Source: Desulfobacterales bacterium | Lineage (GTDB): Bacteria > Desulfobacterota > Desulfobacteria > Desulfobacterales > Desulfosalsimonadaceae | Direction of reading: 5' to 3' | Assembly: GCA_018399455.1 (NCBI GenBank) | Contig: JAGYOT010000056.1 | Coordinates: 1 to 8,829, forward strand | Length of the DNA: 8,829 nt | Shown here: in pieces, positions 5,235 to 8,829 of the stretch | Numbering within the stretch: the stretch's first letter is position 1 | How the letters are laid out: each line of letters opens with the position of its first letter | Program-made: the position numbers and the translations under genes | Notes under the pieces: model-generated | What the model saw: only the letters and a program-made list of their open reading frames with translations | Told to the model about the DNA's origin: nothing | Database searches by the model: none

Positions 5235-5300
5235 TACAAAAATATGATAGCAGAACAGGAGCCGGAAACAAAGAGGCAAAAGCGGGCCGGATGATTTGGC

Positions 5301-6866
5301 TTACTCAATTTCCATGGATTTCCCCGCACAACGGATGAGAACCAGAACCGGGACGCCGAGCAGGGCGGTTAGCAGGAAGAATGCCTCATAACTTAGATTA
5401 TCGACGATGGCTCCTGAATAACCGCCGAAAATTTTGGGAATAAGCATCATGAGGGAGCTGAAAATGGCGTATTGAACGGCTGTGAACCGGATGCTTGTCA
5501 GGCTTGATAGAAATGCAACAAACGCAGTACTGGCAAGACCTGCGGCAAGGTTGTCAGCGGAGATGACGACATAAAGCATAAAGACATTATGCCCCGCCCG
5601 GGCCATGACCATAAAAAGAAGGTTGGTGACGCACGCCAGCAGAGCGCCGGTAAACAATATTCTGATCACTCCATATCTGGCGGATAATATTCCGCCGAGA
5701 AATCCGCCCGCAATGGTCATAAAAAGCCCGTAGGTTTTGACAATGCTGGCGATTTCCGTCTTTGTAAAACCCAGATCCTGGTAAAAAAGGTTGGAAATAA
5801 CGCCAAGCACGATATCGGATATTCTATAGAGCCCGATGAGGAAAAGGATCAGCGCTGCCAGTAACGCCCCGTATCTATGGAAAAAATCTTTTACCGGAGC
5901 GATATATGTGTCATCAATCATTTCCTTGTTCACGATCCGGGTCGTTCCCAGCAGGCAGGCTGTCAGCAGGGCACCGGAAACAGCGATAAAAAATCTCGCA
6001 AGCTCTATCAGAAATCCTGCCAGAGACGGATTTAAATGAAGCCTGTAAAGAGAATCTTTATAAAACGCAGCGGCGTTTGCCGTAAAAAAGAAGCACGCTA
6101 CAAAAACCGAAACAGCCAGGGCAAAAAGGCCGAAGGAGCCCAGATAATCCTTCGAAGCATATGGATAATCCCTGCTGTTTGCGCCAATTTCAGGTTCAGG
6201 GATTAAAAGGGTGGTTAAAACACCGATCATCATAAGGGCGGCCATTATAACATAGCTATATTTCCAGGCATTATAATCGTAATGCCCCATGTCTGAGCCT
6301 AAAAAATCCGCAATAAAAAGCGCCCCCGCCCCGGCGGCAAGCATTCCGATTCGGTATCCGGCAATATAGGCGGAGGCCATCATTGCCTGAAGCTCTCTGC
6401 CGGCCGACTCAATTCGGTAAGCATCGATAACAATATCCTGGGTCGCCGATGAGAATCCAAGCAGCACCGCGGCCAACGCCATGATGTAAACATGAATTCT
6501 GCCTTGATCGGGATCAGTCAAGCTGATCCACAGAATTGCGCCGATAATCATAACTTGTGAAAAAAGAATCCATCCGCGTCTTCTACCGAATTTTGCTGAG
6601 AGATAAAGGATCGGCATACGGTCCACCAGCGGCGCCCAGACAAACTTAAATGAGTAACCCAATGCGGCCCAACTGAAAAACGTCACATCGGATCGCTGCA
6701 CCCCGGCTTCCCTGAGCCAGAGGGAAAGCGAAGAAAAAATCAACAAAAGCGGGAGGCCGGCGGAAAAACCGAAAAAGAACATGGTGACGACCCGAGGGTG
6801 GAAAAAAGAGAAAACGGCCTGTTTCCAGTTTATGCCATACGCAGTTGCTGTTGTGGTATTGCTCAT
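5301..6866 (-). CDS. AmpG-family MFS permease
   Basis: 521-residue inner-membrane transporter of the major facilitator superfamily, nearest to AmpG, which imports anhydro-muropeptides for cell-wall recycling. Signs are the first-helix motif FFFGFSAGLPLLL (30-42), FKFVWAPLVDRM (73-84), FGRRRGWILFSQ (93-104) and above all LGFSSATQDIVIDAYRIES (136-154), the hallmark QDIVIDAxRIE of the family. About 12-14 hydrophobic segments follow, and the length is typical. No peptidoglycan-recycling genes are adjacent, so the substrate is inferred from family only. Start: I chose ATG 6864-6866, with GGGGA seven bases upstream and the protein beginning close to the first helix. An in-frame ATG at 6912-6914 would add 16 polar residues but has no ribosome binding site. 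It diverges from gmd. Confidence 0.85.
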   Translation of the reverse strand: MSNTTTATAYGINWKQAVFSFFHPRVVTMFFFGFSAGLPLLLIFSSLSLWLREAGVQRSDVTFFSWAALGYSFKFVWAPLVDRMPILYLSAKFGRRRGWILFSQVMIIGAILWISLTDPDQGRIHVYIMALAAVLLGFSSATQDIVIDAYRIESAGRELQAMMASAYIAGYRIGMLAAGAGALFIADFLGSDMGHYDYNAWKYSYVIMAALMMIGVLTTLLIPEPEIGANSRDYPYASKDYLGSFGLFALAVSVFVACFFFTANAAAFYKDSLYRLHLNPSLAGFLIELARFFIAVSGALLTACLLGTTRIVNKEMIDDTYIAPVKDFFHRYGALLAALILFLIGLYRISDIVLGVISNLFYQDLGFTKTEIASIVKTYGLFMTIAGGFLGGILSARYGVIRILFTGALLACVTNLLFMVMARAGHNVFMLYVVISADNLAAGLASTAFVAFLSSLTSIRFTAVQYAIFSSLMMLIPKIFGGYSGAIVDNLSYEAFFLLTALLGVPVLVLIRCAGKSMEIE

Positions 6867-6924
6867 GCATCTGTCCCCAAAAGTTTCAGAAACCCTGTTT
6901 CCTTTCTTTTTCATTTCAACGGAA

Positions 6925-6966
6925 TTGACTCTTTTGTTTGACTCTTATAACGGGGTCTGATTAAAT
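6925..6966 (+). promoter_or_regulatory. Candidate promoters for gmd-fcl with a repeated TTGACTCTT
   Basis: TTGACTCTT occurs twice, at 6925 and 6938. The first TTGACT is 15 bases from TATAAC (6946-6951, five of six). The second is 17 bases from TTAAAT (6961-6966, four of six). Either would place transcription start roughly 55-70 bases before the gmd ATG. Consensus matching by eye only. Confidence 0.4.
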
Positions 6967-6973
6967 TAATCAA
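6944..6973 (-). promoter_or_regulatory. Candidate promoter for the AmpG-like permease
   Basis: On the minus strand TTGATT (6968-6973) and TATAAG (6944-6949) are 18 bases apart. The -10 overlaps the candidate gmd -10 (6946-6951) on the other strand, so the two divergent transcripts would compete. The predicted leader is about 70 bases to the start at 6866. Confidence 0.4.
6958..6972. promoter_or_regulatory. Operator-like perfect palindrome TGATTAA-A-TTAATCA
   Basis: A 15-base perfect inverted repeat with one central base lies in the middle of the divergent permease/gmd region. It overlaps the -35 of the permease promoter candidate and the second gmd -10 candidate, a position from which a dimeric regulator could control both directions. 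The regulator is unknown. Confidence 0.4.
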
Positions 6974-7028
6974 ACCTTAAGTCGGCAACACAGGGAATAA
7001 CCATATCCAAAAAGTGAGGGTGAAGTTC

Positions 7029-8114
7029 ATGAAAAAAGCGATGATCACCGGGATTACAGGCCAGGATGGCGCATATCTGGCGGAACTCCTTCTGGAAAAA
7101 GGCTATGAGGTCCATGGAATCAAACGGCGATCATCGTCTTTTAATTCTGCCCGCGTGGATCACCTGTACCGGGACCCGCACGAAGAAAATGTGCGTTTTT
7201 TTATGCACTATGGGGACCTTACCGATGCCAGCAACCTGATCCGAATTATCCAGGAAGTCAAGCCGGATGAAATATACAACCTGGCTGCCCAGAGTCATGT
7301 CAAGGTCTCTTTCGAAACCCCTGAATACACAGCTAACTCTGATGCTCTGGGAACACTCCGGCTTCTTGAGGCGATCCGGGTGCTCGGGTTTGAGCAGCGA
7401 ACCCGGTTCTACCAAGCCTCAACCAGTGAAATGTACGGCCTGGTCCGTGAGACACCCCAAAATGAATTAACTCCTTTTTATCCGAGAAGTCCTTATGGTG
7501 CAGCCAAAGTATATGGCTACTGGATCACGGTTAATTATCGGGAGGCTTACAACATCTATGCCGTCAATGGTATCCTTTTCAATCACGAATCGCCGATTCG
7601 GGGGGAAACCTTTGTGACCCGAAAAATTACCAGAGCTGTGGCGAGGTTCAAGCTGGGCCTGCAGGACACCCTCTATCTTGGGAATCTAAATGCAAAGCGG
7701 GACTGGGGTTATGCGAGGGATTTTGTTTACGCCATGTGGCTGATGCTTCAACAGGAAAAGCCCGAGGATTTTGTTGTGGCAACAGGCATATCCCATTCTG
7801 TTCGGGAATTTGTTGAGCGGGCTTTTTCTGAAATTGGCGTGGACATTGTCTGGGAGGGAGAAGGCATAGATGAAGTTGGCAAGATCAAAGCTACCGGCAA
7901 GACCGTGGTCCGCATTGATCCCGACTATTTCAGGCCTACTGAGGTCGACTTCCTGCAGGGGGACCCTTCAAAGGCCCGACAACAGTTGGGATGGGAACCC
8001 TCCGTAAATTTTGAAGAACTTGTTTCGCTCATGGTGCAGGAAGATTTAAAAGAAGCTGAAAGAGATCATCTTTGCCAGCGCGTGGGGTTTAGAGTATACA
8101 ACCATCGGGAATAG
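7029..8114 (+). CDS. gmd: GDP-mannose 4,6-dehydratase
   Basis: 361-residue cytoplasmic extended short-chain dehydrogenase. It converts GDP-D-mannose to GDP-4-keto-6-deoxy-D-mannose using tightly bound NADP, the first step to GDP-L-fucose. Visible features: the Rossmann motif [11 protein letters not shown] (7-17), the NADP-binding [15 protein letters not shown] (33-47), [15 protein letters not shown] (84-98), the catalytic set Thr132 and Glu134 in STSEMYG plus Tyr156 and Lys160 in SPYGAAKVY, and the signature [16 protein letters not shown]. Length is normal and no key residue is missing. Start: ATG 7029 is preceded by GAGGG at about 8 bases. An in-frame GTG at 7014 includes the ribosome binding site itself and is unlikely. 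It is followed 49 bases later by fcl, its partner enzyme. Confidence 0.97.
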   Translation: MKKAMITGITGQDGAYLAELLLEKGYEVHGIKRRSSSFNSARVDHLYRDPHEENVRFFMHYGDLTDASNLIRIIQEVKPDEIYNLAAQSHVKVSFETPEYTANSDALGTLRLLEAIRVLGFEQRTRFYQASTSEMYGLVRETPQNELTPFYPRSPYGAAKVYGYWITVNYREAYNIYAVNGILFNHESPIRGETFVTRKITRAVARFKLGLQDTLYLGNLNAKRDWGYARDFVYAMWLMLQQEKPEDFVVATGISHSVREFVERAFSEIGVDIVWEGEGIDEVGKIKATGKTVVRIDPDYFRPTEVDFLQGDPSKARQQLGWEPSVNFEELVSLMVQEDLKEAERDHLCQRVGFRVYNHRE

Positions 8115-8163
8115 TACTATTTGGATCGGCTACAACCCGTATTAAACAAGAGTGGCGCCAACA

Positions 8164-8829
8164 ATGAAAAAAAGCAGCAGTTACTTCGTCGCCGGCGGGA
8201 CTGGAATGGTAGGCAGCGCCATTATCCGTAAACTCCAATCAAAAGGCTACGATAGCATCCTTGCCAATTATCACCATCGGCAGCCCAAAACGCATACAGT
8301 TGAATGGCATCGGCTGGACCTCACCGACCAACATGCTGTTGCGAAATTTTTTAGAACATATTCACCGGACTACGTGTTTCTGGCTGCAGCTCGGGTCGGG
8401 GGTATCGGTGCCAATAATGCATACCGGGCAGATTTTCTCTACGACAACCTACAGATCCAGAACAACGTCCTTCATTCCAGCTTTCATGCAGGGGTTAAAA
8501 AGCTACTTTTTTTGGGTTCCTCATGCATTTATCCCAGGGACTGCCCCCAGCCGATAAAGGAAGAGTATCTCCTCACAGGGCCGCTTGAGTACACCAACGA
8601 GCCCTATGCCACAGCCAAAATCGCTGGTATGAAACTCTGTGAGAGCTTCAACCTGCAATATGGAAGCAACTTTGTCTCTGTTATGCCCACCAACCTCTAT
8701 GGGCCTGGAGATAACTTTGACCTGGAGGCATCCCACGTTCTTCCAGCCCTTATCCGGAAGTTTCACTTGGCGAAGTTGGCCCGGCAGGGCGCTTTCAGGG
8801 CAATCGATCAGGACGAAGCAATTTTTGGC
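8164..8829 (+). CDS. fcl: GDP-L-fucose synthase (partial, cut by right edge)
   Basis: The first 222 residues of a protein of usually about 310-370 residues; the frame is open to the window end. The enzyme epimerises and reduces GDP-4-keto-6-deoxymannose with NADPH to GDP-L-fucose. It shows the Rossmann motif GGTGMVG (11-17), [12 protein letters not shown] (74-85), GSSCIYP (118-124), and Tyr148 and Lys152 in [22 protein letters not shown] follows at 175-186 and His191 in [11 protein letters not shown]. Ser119, Cys121, Tyr148, Lys152 and His191 correspond, with a constant offset of 12, to E. coli Ser107, Cys109, Tyr136, Lys140 and His179. The last visible residues ([19 protein letters not shown]) look like the longer insert that some proteobacterial Fcl proteins have before the WGTG block. 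The ribosome binding site is weak (AAGAGTGG), which with the 49-base gap fits cotranscription with gmd. Confidence 0.95.
   Translation, partial: MKKSSSYFVAGGTGMVGSAIIRKLQSKGYDSILANYHHRQPKTHTVEWHRLDLTDQHAVAKFFRTYSPDYVFLAAARVGGIGANNAYRADFLYDNLQIQNNVLHSSFHAGVKKLLFLGSSCIYPRDCPQPIKEEYLLTGPLEYTNEPYATAKIAGMKLCESFNLQYGSNFVSVMPTNLYGPGDNFDLEASHVLPALIRKFHLAKLARQGAFRAIDQDEAIFG

Larger units (their letters stand above)
4874..5300. other. Intergenic region between yjbQ and the AmpG-like permease
   Basis: About 430 bases without a supportable gene. Only frames under 30 codons occur, none resembling a known protein. It contains the terminator-like hairpin (4918-4942), an AT-rich middle part, a TATAAT word at 5140-5145 on the plus strand with no good -35 partner, and the strong inverted repeats at 5186-5234. 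A small non-coding RNA is possible but not shown. Confidence 0.5.

Noticed and set aside
5170..5280. Short plus-strand frames (25 and 16 codons) around the inverted repeats
   Set aside because: Badly spaced ribosome binding sites, sequence dominated by the palindromes, and no recognisable protein.

Overview
The window looks like a chromosomal segment of an anaerobic, selenium-using deltaproteobacterium, most plausibly a sulfate reducer of the Desulfobacterales type. This is an inference from gene content and style (half-size YeeE proteins, acyl-CoA dehydrogenase, QueG-like Fe-S/HEAT protein, AmpG-family permease, strong Shine-Dalgarno sites), not from a marker gene. No tRNA, rRNA, CRISPR array, insertion sequence or phage gene was seen.

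Left part, 1-1442, minus strand: a likely operon read leftwards from a good sigma-70-type promoter at 1415-1442. Its first gene (852-1385) is a half-size YeeE/YedE sulfur-transport protein whose frame is interrupted by one TGA at 981-983. That TGA sits exactly where the family has its key cysteine (GG[C]xSGHGLSG). The frame continues in perfect family sequence for 42 more residues, and a hairpin with an E. coli-like GGUCU loop lies just downstream. I read this as a selenocysteine-containing thiosulfate/sulfur (or selenium) permease half. Its real stop overlaps by one base the start of the second YeeE half (328-852), which carries the partner GYCPGT cysteine. A 151-base gap with a strong stem-loop follows. 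Then comes the start (TTG) of a stand-alone GMP-synthase-type PP-loop ATP pyrophosphatase that runs off the left edge.

Middle, 1443-5300: a gene-poor stretch contains a decayed C-terminus of a GGDEF diguanylate cyclase and the promoter and structured leader of an acyl-CoA dehydrogenase (2038-3189, plus). Converging on it is a minus-strand pair: a YjbQ-family protein (4425-4859) and a QueG-like double-[4Fe-4S] protein with a HEAT tail (3225-4358). A 16-codon ORF with its own ribosome binding site sits between them. The 4860-5300 gap has no convincing gene but several clear hairpins.

Right part, 5301-8829: an AmpG-family MFS permease (minus) is divergent from gmd (7029-8114) and fcl (8164 to the edge). 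The last two convert GDP-mannose to GDP-L-fucose for surface polysaccharide. The divergent control region holds overlapping promoter candidates and a perfect TGATTAA-A-TTAATCA palindrome.
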